Shown piece after piece: positions 1 through 10,775 of a DNA stretch of 64,000 nt; position 1 is the stretch's first letter, and each line of letters opens with the position of its first letter. The notes beneath the pieces were generated by a model. The model saw only the letters and a list, made by a program, of their open reading frames with translations, did no database searches and had not been told where the DNA came from. The stretch lies in NCBI RefSeq assembly GCF_021648825.1, contig NZ_JAKJHS010000003.1, positions 248,001-312,000 on the forward strand, read 5' to 3'. The stretch comes from Rhizobium halophilum. Lineage in GTDB: Bacteria; Pseudomonadota; Alphaproteobacteria; Rhizobiales; Rhizobiaceae. A program made the translations under genes and the position numbers.

Positions 1-711
1 GACATCTCCTTCCGTGCCGCAGCAGGCGAGACCGTGGCGATCGTCGGACCAACGGGAGCCGGCAAGACGACGCTGGTCAACCTGCTGCAGCGCGTCTACG
101 ACCCGAAGGAGGGCCAGATCCTGATAGACGGCACCGACATCGCCAAGGTGTCGCGACGCTCGCTTCGCCATTCGATCGCAACGGTGTTCCAGGACGCCGG
201 CCTCCTCAACCGGTCTATCAGTGAAAACATCAGCCTCGGCCGCGAGAACGCCAGCGAGGAGGAGATCGTTCAGGCGGCGGAAGCTGCCGCGGCGACTGAT
301 TTCATCGAAAGCCGCTTGACCGGTTACCATACGGCAGTGGGTGAGCGCGGCAACCAGTTATCGGGTGGCGAGCGCCAGCGGATAGCGATCGCCCGCGCGA
401 TCCTCAAAAACGCGCCAATTCTCGTGCTCGACGAAGCCACCAGCGCATTGGACGTTGAAACGGAGGCGCGGGTCAAAGCGGCAATAGACAGGCTGCGGCG
501 AAACCGTACGACGTTCATCATAGCGCACCGTCTCTCAACGATACGAGATGCGCACAAAGTGATCTTCCTCGACAATGGCCGCGTCACGGAGATGGGTTCG
601 TTTGACGAACTGAGCAAGAGCGGTGGACGCTTTACGGCGCTTCTGAAGGCGAGTGGCATCCTGGCGGAGAGCGACGCATCCAAAGATGCGCCGCCCGAAC
701 CGGTTGTTTGA
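1..711 (+). CDS. ndvA: Beta-(1->2)-glucan export ATP-binding/permease protein NdvA/ChvA (3' part)
   Basis: The 5' part lies outside the window; the reading frame is open from base 1 and ends at TGA 709-711, leaving about 236 residues. They form a complete ABC ATPase module: Walker A GPTGAGKTTL just after the left edge, signature LSGGERQR, Walker B ILVLDEATSALD and H-loop IIAHRLST. This pattern is that of half-size exporters with a fused N-terminal membrane domain. Identification as NdvA/ChvA, which moves cyclic beta-1,2-glucan across the inner membrane, rests mainly on the convergent neighbour ndvB, the arrangement known in Agrobacterium (chvA/chvB) and Sinorhizobium. The ATPase domain alone would not separate it from other lipid or glucan exporters. 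The acidic tail after the ATPase core is family-typical variation. Confidence 0.88.
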   Translation, partial: DISFRAAAGETVAIVGPTGAGKTTLVNLLQRVYDPKEGQILIDGTDIAKVSRRSLRHSIATVFQDAGLLNRSISENISLGRENASEEEIVQAAEAAAATDFIESRLTGYHTAVGERGNQLSGGERQRIAIARAILKNAPILVLDEATSALDVETEARVKAAIDRLRRNRTTFIIAHRLSTIRDAHKVIFLDNGRVTEMGSFDELSKSGGRFTALLKASGILAESDASKDAPPEPVV

Positions 712-718
712 CCTGGAC

Positions 719-766
719 CCTCACCGGCGAAAGGCCGCTACAGCGTTCCCTTCGTCGGCGAGGTTA
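719..766. terminator. Imperfect inverted repeat between convergent ndvA and ndvB
   Basis: A stretch starting CTCACCGGCGAAAGG (about 720-734) is imperfectly complementary to CCCTTCGTCGGCGAG (about 748-762), with two mismatches and one G-U pair. It sits exactly between the two convergent stop codons, so a shared bidirectional terminator is likely. No strong T-tract follows. Confidence 0.35.
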
Positions 767-771
767 CCTTA

Positions 772-3700
772 TCAAAGATCGGCGGCCTCCAGAACCGGAC
801 GAGACGGCGCTGCCTCCAAGGTGAAGCCTGAAATTCCGACCCGCTGTCCGTTTACGGTCACGACAGGCTCGCCCGCATCCCTTTTGACCTCGATTTGATG
901 GGGTACGCCATCAATCGCCATCTCTGCTTTGAAGCCGGTCCACTCCGAAGGCAAGGCCGGTCGAACCCACAGCCGATTGCCTTCCTTGCGGATGCCGAAA
1001 ATGCCTTCGACAGCGGCGCGGTAGAGCCAGCCGGCGGACCCGGTATACCAAGTCCAGCCTCCCCGCCCGGTCAGACTGCCGGCACCGTAAACATCTGCAG
1101 CCACCACGTAGGGTTCGACTCGGTAACGCTCGGCGGCCAAGGCATCGAGGCTGTGATTGATCGGATTGAGCATCTGGAAGCAGCGCCATGCTTCATCGGC
1201 GCGTCCGAGCCGCGCCAGTGCCAGGACCACCCAGGTTGCGGCATGGGTGTATTGACCGCCATTTTCCCGAACTCCCGGCGGATAGGCCTTGATATACCCG
1301 GGGTCGAGCGGCGTGCTGGAGAGGGGTGGCGTGAAGAGGCGAATAATCTGCGCCTGCTCATCCACGAGTTCCGAAACAACCGCGTCCATGGCCTGGCCGG
1401 ACCGCGTCTCGCTGCCGATACCGGAGAGCACGCTCCACGACTGAGACAGGGAATCGATGCGGCACTCCTTGTTCTGCTCGGAACCGAGAGGCGAACCATC
1501 GTCGAAATATCCCCGGCGATAATAGTTGCCATCCCAACCCGCGCTTTCCAGCGCCTGCTTCAGCTTTTCGACATGCGCCGACCACCGGTCGAGACGCGTC
1601 GCGTCCCCGCGTCGGCTGGCGTGGTCCTTGAACGCCTCCAGCGTCCCTGCCAAAAACCAGCCCAGCCAAACGCTCGTTCCACGGCCTCCGATCCCGACCC
1701 GGTTCATTCCATCGTTCCAGTCGCCGCCGAGCATCAGGGGCAGATCCTGTTCCCCCGTCCGCTCGATCGCTAGATCGAGAGCCCTCGCGGCATGCTCATA
1801 GAGACTCGCGGTCTCACTCGAGACCTGCGGCTCAAAGAACGCGTCGTGTTGCTTTGCCTCCACAACGGGTCCCACGAGGAAGGGCAGTTGTTCGTCCAGA
1901 AGAGTATCATCGCCGGTCGTGCGGATGTACTCGTCAATCGCGTGAGCCAGCCAAACGACATCGTCGGAGATCCTAGTCCGGACGCCGGCGCCCGTGTCCG
2001 GCAGCCACCAGTGTTGAACATCGCCTTCAGGGAACTGTCGCGCTGCAGCGTTGATGATCTGTCGACGTGCTAGTGACGGCTCCTGCGCAAGAAAGGCGAG
2101 CGTGTCCTGCAATTGATCTCGGAAACCATAGGCGCCGCTAGCTTGATAGAAGGCGCTGCGGGCAGTAAGCCGGCAGGCCAGCGCCTGATAGGGCAGCCAA
2201 TGATTGACAAGGTAGTCGGCACCTTTATCAGGAGTCTCAACCTTGAGTTGGCCAGTCAGTCTGCGCCAGTGGTCCTGTGTTTCATGAAGAATAGCGGTGG
2301 CGTTCTCCGATTTGACGCTCTCGATCAAATCGACAGCTTCATCACGATTCGCTGCATCGCCAAGGAAGAAGGTAACCACCTTTTCTTCACCCGGCGCCAG
2401 CTCGATATCACAAGCAAGTGCCGCGCAGGGGTCACCATCAAGCCCGACTGTTTCTGCGAGGCTCCCGGCTCCGACGATGGCGGAGGGTGTTGCTATCGAT
2501 CCAAAGCGTCCAATGAAATCGCGACGGCTGGCGGTGAAACTCGACACCGGCTCGCTTGCGGCAAGAAAGGCGACGCGTTGGTGACTGGTGCTGTACCGGT
2601 TGCTCGCCAGGACCGCATCTGCTTGCTTGTCATGACCGGTTATAATGTAGGGAAGCGATCGATAGGCGTTGTTCCCAAGCAGCAGCTCTACGTAGCCGTA
2701 GACGCGCAAGTGGCGGGGCTGATCGCTCTCGTTCCGCACCTTCAGAATGGACAACTTGACCGGACGTTGCCGATCCACCGTCAGCGTCAATGAAACCGCC
2801 AGCCCACCGTCACAGGTTGAAAAGGTGGAATAGCCGAGCCCGTGGCGCACTTCGAATATGGCCGGAGAGGCGGGAGACAGCGCCGCGAATGGCTTGATGA
2901 TCTGTCCCGATTCCCGGTCTGCGATATAGAAAGCCTCGACTGGCCGGTTGATGACCGGGTCGTTGCTCCAAGGGCTCAGTTGGTAGTCTCGGGAGTTCCG
3001 TGCCCAGGTATATCCGCCACCCTCAGCCGCGACATGGAAGCCGAAGCGCTCGTTGGCGATCACATTGATCCACGGCTGAGGCGTGGCTTGTCCGCCCTGC
3101 AGCCGGACAACATACTCCGACCCCTTCTTGTCGAAGCCGCCGTATCCGTTCCAGAATTCCAGCCCGAGGCCATCAGCAGCACGTTCAACTTCGAAGGCCT
3201 CCCCCCCGAGTAAGGGGCGTACGTACGCGGAAGCGTCGATCGGGACGGCAAACAGGGACACGGCGCGATGGATCTGGTCGATGAGCTTGCCGTTGCGGGC
3301 GTGAAGCACTACCCGCGCTGCGGAGATGATCGCATCGAACGTGACATCATCTATCAGATCGCGGCGCAACGCGAAGACATGCGGTCGTCCTGATTCCGTT
3401 TGCCCTGTCCGACGCTGCTTCTCGCAGAGCCCCTCCAGTGCGTGCTGCATCTCCTGAACGTAGGAAGACGCTTTCTCGTTGATGATCACGAAATCCGCGA
3501 TGACGCCCCGCGAGCGGAGGTATTCTTGCGCACTCAGTGCCTCCCTTGCGACCCCGAGATCTATTTCGTCGTTTATCCGCAGCACGAAGATCGGAAAGTC
3601 ACCCGAGATCGACATCGGCCACAACATCGACTGCGGCTGTAGCCCACTCTGCAGGGTTTCTGGGTCGGCACGCAGGTGCGTATCGGGATAGATGAGGTAG

Positions 3701-6700
3701 CGTGCCAAATGCTGGAAAGCGGCCGCCTGCTGAGACGTGACCCCTAGATGGCGCATCTGGACTTGCGTCCGCGTCCAAACCTGGACCAGTTCATGAGCGA
3801 ACGCATCCGCATGACGATACCGCTCGATCGCTTGATCAAGCTCGTCGCGCTTTGGCGCCGCAATGGTCCAGAAGATCACGCTCACCTTCTTGCCGGCAGG
3901 CACACGCACAACACGCCTCAAGGCCATGATAGGATCGAGCGTGAAGCCGTCGGTACCTGACAGGGCCGCATCCGGATCGAACGCCGCCGCTTCTGACAGG
4001 CTGCGTCCGCGGCCGAGGAATTTCCGTCGGTCCGTCTCGAATTCAGTCGGCCGCGCGGAGCCGGCATTGTCGGCCGCGAGGTGCGCCACCATCATGTCCG
4101 GATCGGACGGATTCCGCTTGTTTCGCCACGCTCGGATGACGTCGCCACGGCGGCCGATCTCTGTGCCTATGAACATCCGTGAAAACAGCGGATGGGCATT
4201 ATCATCGTCTTCCAGCGCCAGAACCGGCTCGAGATAGGAGGTGATCTCAACGAAGCGATCCTCGCTGCCCATGTTGAGCAGCGTCACGCGACGTCCTTCA
4301 GCATCGTGTTCCGTTGCTACAAGGCACTCCACGACACTCGTCAGGCTACCGACCGTCTTGTGGAATTCTACCTTGTCATCGCCAAAAAGGGTTTTGGTGA
4401 TTTCTCCCGGGGCGCGCCGCGGCTCGGCTGTCGCCGACCACCAGTCCCCGGTAGCGGTGTCGCGCAGGAAGATGAATTGACCCCAGCGATCCTCCGTTGC
4501 ATCCGGCTTCCACCTTGCGACCACCTGCCCGTTCCAGCGCGAATAACCTGCGCCAGTCGCCGTCAGCATGACGGAATAGTGGCCGTTGGAAAGGAGTGCA
4601 ATCTCGCGGTCTCTATAGGCGGGATTCTCAATCGTGCGAACCTCCGCGCGAAGCAGTTCCGCCTGGCCTTTGCCAGGTGTCTCCTCATGCCTTGCACTCA
4701 TCACTGGCACATCGCGCGGCGCCTTTTCCTGCAACAGCAACTCGGCCGCCTCGATGACCGGATCGGCATGGAAGAGTTCGCGCAGATAGCCGTTGAACAC
4801 GACGTTGGCGACGGCCGCGATCGACATGCCATGGTGATGGGCATAGTAGTTGTAGACAATTGCACAACGGGAACCGGCGGGAACACGAGTCGGGGTAAAG
4901 TCGACCGCGTCATGGAACCCATACCGGCCAAGTGCTCCCAGCGCTTCCAGCTTCTCTAGGTTCTCAATGGCCGCCAGCGGATCGTACTGGCTCGCCAGGA
5001 TCGAAGCGTAAGGTGCAATCACCGCGTTCTGCCCGAGCCCGCGCTTGAGGCCGAGCGTAGGAACGCCAAAATTGGTATACTGGTAGTTGAGGAGATGGTC
5101 GCGGGCATTGAATGCGGCTTCCGATATGCCCCAAGGCGTCCCCAACCGGCGGCCATGGGCGATCTGCTCCTTGACCACCAGGTTGTTTGTCTGGTTCAGG
5201 ATGCCACCCTGACGTTCCTGCATGATGAGCGGCGGCATCAGATACTCGAACATCGAACCCGACCAGGAGACAAGGGCGCCCTGAGCACCGATCGGAACAA
5301 CCTGTCGACCGAGACGGTACCAGTGCTCGTTCGGCAGGTCACCCTTGGCGATGGCAAACAGGCTGGTCAGGCGGCACTCGGAAGCGAGCAGGTCGTAACA
5401 CGCCTCGTCGAGTTCGTTGCTGTCCACTCGATAGCCGATCGAGAGCAGCCGCCGGTCTTTACGGAACAGGAAGGTGAAATCCATAGAGAAGGCGAGGTCA
5501 CGTGCGCGGTTTCCGAGCGCGATCAGCCGCTTGCGCAACGGCTCGATATTGGAATGGTCGAAAACACTATCCGAAATATGGGCTTCGCAGACCTCAACGA
5601 GTTGAGCCGACCAGTAGATCAGTTCCTCGCTGAGAGGAGAACCGGTTTCGTAGTGCAGATTTGTCGCAAGCTTCTGGATGTCGCGCGCGAGGACTGCAAG
5701 ATTTATGATCCGGATGGAAGCGAATTCGTGCTCACGCTTGACCGCGGCGAGGGCATTGCCGAAGCCGGCAATGCGCTCTACCAGCCGGCGCCGCAGTGGG
5801 CGAACAACCTTCCGGTCGTCTGGCAGACTGCCCATCGTCTCCGACAGGATGCTGACGACGTCCCCGATGCCATCGAGGCTCGCCTGCAGATGGGCCGAAG
5901 GCGCCTCCGCCCAGACCCGGCAAGCCGAGGAAATCGCAATGAGGTGGCCGGCGAGATTGCCACTGTCGACGGCTGAGATGTAGCGTGGGCCAAGTGGCGC
6001 TAGGCTGTCGGTGTGGTACCAGTTGAGCAGATGCCCGCGGTACTTTTCCATCTTGTCGAGTGTGGCGATCGTGTTTTCCAGCCGCTCGATCGTGTCGGCG
6101 AAGCTGATCCAGCCGAATTGACGCGCCGACACGGTCGACAGAAGATAAACGCCGATATTCGTCGGCGAGGTCCGCCGCGCCAGCACGGGCTCTGGCTGCT
6201 CCTGAAAATTATCTGGCGGCAGATGATTGTCGTCAGCGGTCACGAAGGTACCAAAATAACGCCAGGTACGTCGCGATATGGCGCGCAGTTCGGCCGCCGC
6301 CTCGTCGGGAACAAAAAGCCGATCCTCTGTTTCGGCGGACTGGCTCACGTACCAAGCAACAAGCGGCGAGAATATCCACAGCAGCGCGAACGGCAGGCCC
6401 ACGAGAAAGGCGTTGTCACCGGGAATGGACGCAAAAATCAGGCTGAAAATGGCGATAACCGGTGCATGCCACATCTGCCGGTAGTATCCGGCCGGGTTCC
6501 CCTGGGCACTGGATTGGATGCTCGCAGCAGTCTTCCATTCCAGCATCAGCTTTCGGCTAACAAAAAGGCGATAAAGAGAGCGGCCGATGGCGTCGGTCAT
6601 CAGGCAAGCCATATCGGCAATGAAGACGATCCGGAGAGCCACCTGAGCATTGGCCGACTGGATCTCCGACCATACGGAATAGATGTGAGCACGCGGTACG

Positions 6701-9273
6701 ATATCGGTGCTGCGCGGAAGGACGCCGGTGACCAGCGACAAGGTAGGCGCAACGAACAGCAGGAATATCAGGAAGATCTGCCAAACCAGCGCCCCGAGCG
6801 GCTCGAAGAAGTACCAGCCGAGAACGGAGGCGAAAAACCAGGCGATCGGCGTCAGCGAGCGCCTGAGGTTGTCGACCATCTTCCACCGGCCCAGTGCGGT
6901 GACGCCGCGCGCAGGGTCGAAGATATAGGGAAGAAGCTGCCAGTCCCCACGTGCCCACCGATGCTGGCGTGACACCTCCACCTCATAGCGGGTGGGAAAG
7001 TCCTCCACGAGCTCGACATCCGTCACCAGTGCACAGCGGGCAAAGGAGCCTTCGAGCAGGTCGTGGCTGAGAACAGAATTCTCGTCAATCCGCCCCTTGA
7101 TCGACCGCTCAAACGCGTCGACGTGGTAGAGTCCCTTGCCCGTGAAGGTCCCTTCGCCCGTCAGATCCTGATAGACATCGGACACCGTGAACACATAGGG
7201 GTCGAGGCCGCGACCGACGGAAAAGACCCGCTGGAAGACCGAAGCATCCTTGCCGGTCGTCAGCGAAGGCGTCACTCGGGGCTGCAGGATCCCATAGCCT
7301 TCCACCACGCGATTGCTGTCTGCATCATGAACGGGCCGATTGATCGGATGATGCAGCTTACCCACGAGCTTGGTCACCGCGTCGCGCATCAGACGCGTGT
7401 CGGAATCCAGCGTCATCACATATTGAACGCCTTCCGGCACCGCGTTGGCGCCAGGCACATAGCTGGTGTCCTGGTCACCGCGCAGAAGAAGGTTCAGCTC
7501 GTGCAGCTTCCCACGCTTGCGTTCCCAACCCATCCAGGCGCCTTCCCCCGGGTTGAACTGGCGACGGCGGTGAAGAAGGTAGAAGCGCTGCTTGCCGTCG
7601 AAGGCATATTTAGCGCTGAGCGACGCGACCTCCCCCTTGGCATAGTCCAGCACCTCGAGATCGGCGGCAGTTTCCTCGCTGGCGCTGTCCTTCCAGTCGC
7701 TGAGCAGAGCGAAATAGATCTCGCCGCGAGGATTTGCGAGGTAGTGGACTTCCAGGTTTCGCACCAGTTCATCGACGACGTCGCGGCTGGTGATCATGCA
7801 GGGAACGACCAGCAGCGTACGCGCTTCTTCCGGAATGCCATCCTTGAACTCGTAACCGACAAGCCGTGCAGGTTTCACGAAGTAAGTGACAAGCGTGTTG
7901 AACAGACCTGTCGCCCCCTCAGAGGCGGGTAACGCGAACAAGAACAGGAACAAGACGAGAAGCGGAAAACTCATGCCCGCTTCCGTCAGGAACCAGCCGA
8001 CAACAGTCATCGCAAGCAGGGTGAGCAGAATGACCGGCGCAGCGATCGCCATCCATTGCAAGCGCCGCACCTGGCGGATCGAGCGCTGCAGGAAGGGTGC
8101 GCGATATCCGACCTCGGCTTCGAGTTCCCGGCGCCGGCGGCCCACCAGGAAGGCACCAATATCGCTTTCTCCGATATCTGATGCGCCCTCCGGCATGCCT
8201 GCAGCAAGCGCAATCGCCCTGCGTGCCACTTCGATTTCCGTCTGCGCAGAGCGGCGCGCCAGCTGCTCTATCCGGCTGCGATAACTGTTGCGGGAGCCAA
8301 AATCGAGTTCGGCATAGTCGGAATGCTCGCGCAGGATCCGGTCAACATGCGACACGTCCTCGAACCAGACGCTCCACTCCGTGTCGTCGATTTCACGCAG
8401 GCTCTTGATGATATTGCCCATCGTGACATTGCCGGAGGCGAGGCGGTTATGTTCCGCCATCATCACCTCTTCGGCGTCGGTACCGCCTTTCTGGAGGCGC
8501 TCCTCGAGCCATGCGACGGCGAAATTCGACGACTGGGATGCATTACGCAGGCGGTAGAAGAACTGGGTGGTGAAGGTAGGATCCGCCGCGAGCGGCTCCA
8601 TGTCCTTCAAGACACCTGCGCTTGCCGCCTCGTCATTAAGGCGGATCATCGTGTCGGCCAGATCGTTCGCCTTGATGCGCATACGGCGGGAGCGATCCAC
8701 GCGAACGGCGATACGGCGCAGGTTCTCGATCAGGACAAAACGCAGAATGGAAGGCAGCGCCCAAAGCTCGCCGATCTGAAGCGGATCCGTCTCCTGGAAC
8801 CCCTCCACCATTGCGGCGAGAGAATCTTTGGAGATCGTGCTGTGAGTGTGCGCCACGTAAAGCCACGCAAGTGCCACGACGCGCGGCATCGAATGGGTTC
8901 CGACCTTCACCCAAGGCAGTTGCCGGTAGAAGCGCTTCGGAAAGTCGCGGCGAACCTCCTGGATGGCCTCTTCCACGATGTAGTGGTTGTCCAGCAGCCA
9001 TTCGGCAGCTGGCGTGATGGCAGCACCCGCCTCGACATCCGCCGCGACCGCCCGGTAAACACGAAGGATCTCCTTGTCGTTCGACCGGTGCCGGGCGAAA
9101 AACTCGAATTCCACGAACTCCGGCAAGCTCTGCAGTCCGTCGCGTCCAAACGTCCGCCCAAGCTCCCTCAGCTCGTCATTGGCAAGGTAGCGTGCCCGGA
9201 TCGTGTCATTGTGATCGACCTGCTTGGTCTCAAGATCGCGGGGCTGGGTAGACGGCGTGCTGTGGAATGACAT
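772..9273 (-). CDS. ndvB: Cyclic beta-1,2-glucan synthase NdvB/ChvB
   Basis: A 2833-residue inner-membrane enzyme that makes cyclic beta-1,2-glucans from UDP-glucose. These periplasmic osmoregulated glucans are needed for hypo-osmotic adaptation and host interaction in rhizobia, agrobacteria and Brucella. Length matches the family (about 2830). The N-terminal half is the GT84 glycosyltransferase: membrane segments near 405-455, 803-850 and 928-975, a DSD motif at 623-625, and QHRW at 770-773 (the QxxRW motif of processive glycosyltransferases). The C-terminal half is the GH94 phosphorylase-like region with DWNDG at about 2518-2522, proposed in the family to control ring size. It is convergent with ndvA. 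The ATG has only a weak Shine-Dalgarno sequence. The reading frame is intact throughout. Confidence 0.97.
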   Translation of the reverse strand: MSFHSTPSTQPRDLETKQVDHNDTIRARYLANDELRELGRTFGRDGLQSLPEFVEFEFFARHRSNDKEILRVYRAVAADVEAGAAITPAAEWLLDNHYIVEEAIQEVRRDFPKRFYRQLPWVKVGTHSMPRVVALAWLYVAHTHSTISKDSLAAMVEGFQETDPLQIGELWALPSILRFVLIENLRRIAVRVDRSRRMRIKANDLADTMIRLNDEAASAGVLKDMEPLAADPTFTTQFFYRLRNASQSSNFAVAWLEERLQKGGTDAEEVMMAEHNRLASGNVTMGNIIKSLREIDDTEWSVWFEDVSHVDRILREHSDYAELDFGSRNSYRSRIEQLARRSAQTEIEVARRAIALAAGMPEGASDIGESDIGAFLVGRRRRELEAEVGYRAPFLQRSIRQVRRLQWMAIAAPVILLTLLAMTVVGWFLTEAGMSFPLLVLFLFLFALPASEGATGLFNTLVTYFVKPARLVGYEFKDGIPEEARTLLVVPCMITSRDVVDELVRNLEVHYLANPRGEIYFALLSDWKDSASEETAADLEVLDYAKGEVASLSAKYAFDGKQRFYLLHRRRQFNPGEGAWMGWERKRGKLHELNLLLRGDQDTSYVPGANAVPEGVQYVMTLDSDTRLMRDAVTKLVGKLHHPINRPVHDADSNRVVEGYGILQPRVTPSLTTGKDASVFQRVFSVGRGLDPYVFTVSDVYQDLTGEGTFTGKGLYHVDAFERSIKGRIDENSVLSHDLLEGSFARCALVTDVELVEDFPTRYEVEVSRQHRWARGDWQLLPYIFDPARGVTALGRWKMVDNLRRSLTPIAWFFASVLGWYFFEPLGALVWQIFLIFLLFVAPTLSLVTGVLPRSTDIVPRAHIYSVWSEIQSANAQVALRIVFIADMACLMTDAIGRSLYRLFVSRKLMLEWKTAASIQSSAQGNPAGYYRQMWHAPVIAIFSLIFASIPGDNAFLVGLPFALLWIFSPLVAWYVSQSAETEDRLFVPDEAAAELRAISRRTWRYFGTFVTADDNHLPPDNFQEQPEPVLARRTSPTNIGVYLLSTVSARQFGWISFADTIERLENTIATLDKMEKYRGHLLNWYHTDSLAPLGPRYISAVDSGNLAGHLIAISSACRVWAEAPSAHLQASLDGIGDVVSILSETMGSLPDDRKVVRPLRRRLVERIAGFGNALAAVKREHEFASIRIINLAVLARDIQKLATNLHYETGSPLSEELIYWSAQLVEVCEAHISDSVFDHSNIEPLRKRLIALGNRARDLAFSMDFTFLFRKDRRLLSIGYRVDSNELDEACYDLLASECRLTSLFAIAKGDLPNEHWYRLGRQVVPIGAQGALVSWSGSMFEYLMPPLIMQERQGGILNQTNNLVVKEQIAHGRRLGTPWGISEAAFNARDHLLNYQYTNFGVPTLGLKRGLGQNAVIAPYASILASQYDPLAAIENLEKLEALGALGRYGFHDAVDFTPTRVPAGSRCAIVYNYYAHHHGMSIAAVANVVFNGYLRELFHADPVIEAAELLLQEKAPRDVPVMSARHEETPGKGQAELLRAEVRTIENPAYRDREIALLSNGHYSVMLTATGAGYSRWNGQVVARWKPDATEDRWGQFIFLRDTATGDWWSATAEPRRAPGEITKTLFGDDKVEFHKTVGSLTSVVECLVATEHDAEGRRVTLLNMGSEDRFVEITSYLEPVLALEDDDNAHPLFSRMFIGTEIGRRGDVIRAWRNKRNPSDPDMMVAHLAADNAGSARPTEFETDRRKFLGRGRSLSEAAAFDPDAALSGTDGFTLDPIMALRRVVRVPAGKKVSVIFWTIAAPKRDELDQAIERYRHADAFAHELVQVWTRTQVQMRHLGVTSQQAAAFQHLARYLIYPDTHLRADPETLQSGLQPQSMLWPMSISGDFPIFVLRINDEIDLGVAREALSAQEYLRSRGVIADFVIINEKASSYVQEMQHALEGLCEKQRRTGQTESGRPHVFALRRDLIDDVTFDAIISAARVVLHARNGKLIDQIHRAVSLFAVPIDASAYVRPLLGGEAFEVERAADGLGLEFWNGYGGFDKKGSEYVVRLQGGQATPQPWINVIANERFGFHVAAEGGGYTWARNSRDYQLSPWSNDPVINRPVEAFYIADRESGQIIKPFAALSPASPAIFEVRHGLGYSTFSTCDGGLAVSLTLTVDRQRPVKLSILKVRNESDQPRHLRVYGYVELLLGNNAYRSLPYIITGHDKQADAVLASNRYSTSHQRVAFLAASEPVSSFTASRRDFIGRFGSIATPSAIVGAGSLAETVGLDGDPCAALACDIELAPGEEKVVTFFLGDAANRDEAVDLIESVKSENATAILHETQDHWRRLTGQLKVETPDKGADYLVNHWLPYQALACRLTARSAFYQASGAYGFRDQLQDTLAFLAQEPSLARRQIINAAARQFPEGDVQHWWLPDTGAGVRTRISDDVVWLAHAIDEYIRTTGDDTLLDEQLPFLVGPVVEAKQHDAFFEPQVSSETASLYEHAARALDLAIERTGEQDLPLMLGGDWNDGMNRVGIGGRGTSVWLGWFLAGTLEAFKDHASRRGDATRLDRWSAHVEKLKQALESAGWDGNYYRRGYFDDGSPLGSEQNKECRIDSLSQSWSVLSGIGSETRSGQAMDAVVSELVDEQAQIIRLFTPPLSSTPLDPGYIKAYPPGVRENGGQYTHAATWVVLALARLGRADEAWRCFQMLNPINHSLDALAAERYRVEPYVVAADVYGAGSLTGRGGWTWYTGSAGWLYRAAVEGIFGIRKEGNRLWVRPALPSEWTGFKAEMAIDGVPHQIEVKRDAGEPVVTVNGQRVGISGFTLEAAPSRPVLEAADL

Positions 9274-9594
9274 GGGTTCAGCTTCTGGCTTGGACTGGCG
9301 TCGGGGCTGGCTTAGGCGATCTCTTCAGGGACAGCCCGTTCATCCTTGTGCTGATTCAAACGTTGAGAGGCCGGCAGGCTTCGCGACAAGATGAAGTAGA
9401 GGGAAGTACGGATTTTGCAAACACTCAGGCCCAGGCGATGACGGAAAATGCCAATCTTCGCGCTTATCCTGTCGACTCTGAATAACAGCTGAACGGATTT
9501 GCACAATTCTCGGCGGCGATCTTACGTCCTGAAGCACCGGTTGCTATGGATGGCCTCACGTCGCAAGAGCCCGCTTCACCACAAGGCGCACCAC
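9274..9594. other. Divergent intergenic region, ndvB / M20 amidohydrolase
   Basis: This 321-bp region separates two divergent genes and must hold both promoters. I find no convincing -35/-10 pair, no long inverted repeat and no supported small gene. Short open frames here lack ribosome sites and family resemblance. Confidence 0.5.
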
Positions 9595-10755
9595 ATGACC
9601 ATACAAGTATCCAATCACATGCCCGAACTCACGGCCATCCGCCACCACCTCCACCAGCATCCGGAACTGGGTCTCTCGGAGGTAAAAACCTCCGAGTTTG
9701 TCGCGCAAAAGCTGGTGGCAATGGGGTATGAGGTCACACGGGGCCTGGGCAAGACCGGTCTGGTCGCCACGCTCCAGAACGGGACGGGTGAGCGGTCGAT
9801 CGGCATTCGGGCGGATATGGACGCCTTGCCCATCCATGAAGAAACCGGCGCCGTGTATGCCAGCCTTACGCCGGGCCTTATGCATGCCTGCGGCCACGAC
9901 GGCCACACGACCATGCTGCTAGGCGCGGCGAAGCTGCTCGCTGAACGTCGCAACTTCGACGGCACGATCCATCTCATCTTTCAGCCGGCGGAGGAGAATT
10001 TCGGCGGAGCGCGACTGATGATCGAGGACGGGCTGTTCGAACGCTTCCCCTGCGATGCCGTCTTCGCCCTTCACAATGATCCAAGTCTCCCGTTCGGAGA
10101 GATCTATGTCCGAGAAGGGCCGGTCATGGCAGCTGTCGATGAATGCCGTATCACCGTCAACGGCCGCGGTGGGCACGGGGCAGAGCCCCAAGAGACCGCC
10201 GACCCGATCGTTGCCGGTGCAAGCATCATCATGGCCCTGCAGACCGTTGTGTCGCGCAATCTGCACCCGGTGGATTCGGCCGTCGTGACCGTCGGCGCAT
10301 TTCACGCGGGACAGGCAAGCAACGTCATCCCGGAACGAGCGGAGATGCTGCTGACGATCCGTTCTTTCGATCCCGAGGTGCGGGACCTCCTGGAGAAGCG
10401 GATCCATACGCTGGCCGAAGGGCAGGCTGCAAGCTACGGCATGTCCGTCACCCTTGACTACGAACGGGGTTACGAGCCTACCGTCAATCATGCAGCCGAA
10501 ACGGAGTTCATCCGGAAAATCGCGGCACGTGTTGTCGGTGAAAGAAAGGTTCACGACCTCCCTCGCCCGATGATGGGAAGTGAGGATTTCGCTTATATGC
10601 TCGCAGAGCGTCCGGGCAGCTATTTCTATCTCGGGACGCGGAGATCGGACCGCGACCCGCCGCTTCACCACCCGCGCTTCGACTTCAATGACGACGTGCT
10701 GCCGATCGGTGTAAATCTCTGGGTGGAACTGGCCGAGGCTTGGTTGGCGCAGTAA
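9595..10755 (+). CDS. M20 family metallo-amidohydrolase (hippurate hydrolase/HipO-like)
   Basis: A 386-residue cytosolic M20D amidohydrolase, the family that removes acyl groups from amino acids (hippurate, N-acetyl-amino acid or IAA-amino acid conjugates). Visible signatures are HACGHDGH at 97-104, supplying metal ligands; the FQPAEE motif with Glu133/Glu134; a GRGGHGAEP lid motif in the middle; and GSEDFAYM near 328-335. I chose the ATG at 9595 (MTIQVSNHM...), because alignment with the family begins there; an upstream in-frame ATG would add 32 Arg/Lys-rich residues. Only a weak AAGG precedes it. It is monocistronic, with a hairpin immediately downstream. The exact substrate cannot be read from sequence. 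Confidence 0.9.
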   Translation: MTIQVSNHMPELTAIRHHLHQHPELGLSEVKTSEFVAQKLVAMGYEVTRGLGKTGLVATLQNGTGERSIGIRADMDALPIHEETGAVYASLTPGLMHACGHDGHTTMLLGAAKLLAERRNFDGTIHLIFQPAEENFGGARLMIEDGLFERFPCDAVFALHNDPSLPFGEIYVREGPVMAAVDECRITVNGRGGHGAEPQETADPIVAGASIIMALQTVVSRNLHPVDSAVVTVGAFHAGQASNVIPERAEMLLTIRSFDPEVRDLLEKRIHTLAEGQAASYGMSVTLDYERGYEPTVNHAAETEFIRKIAARVVGERKVHDLPRPMMGSEDFAYMLAERPGSYFYLGTRRSDRDPPLHHPRFDFNDDVLPIGVNLWVELAEAWLAQ

Positions 10756-10775
10756 GAGCCTTCCGTCAGAAGGGG

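Noticed and set aside
895-9270. Many long plus-strand open frames opposite ndvB (for example 895-1773, 5095-5976, 6013-6972, 8323-9270).
   Set aside because: They lie antisense to a gene with full family match. They have no ribosome sites, and their composition is the mirror of GC-rich codon use.
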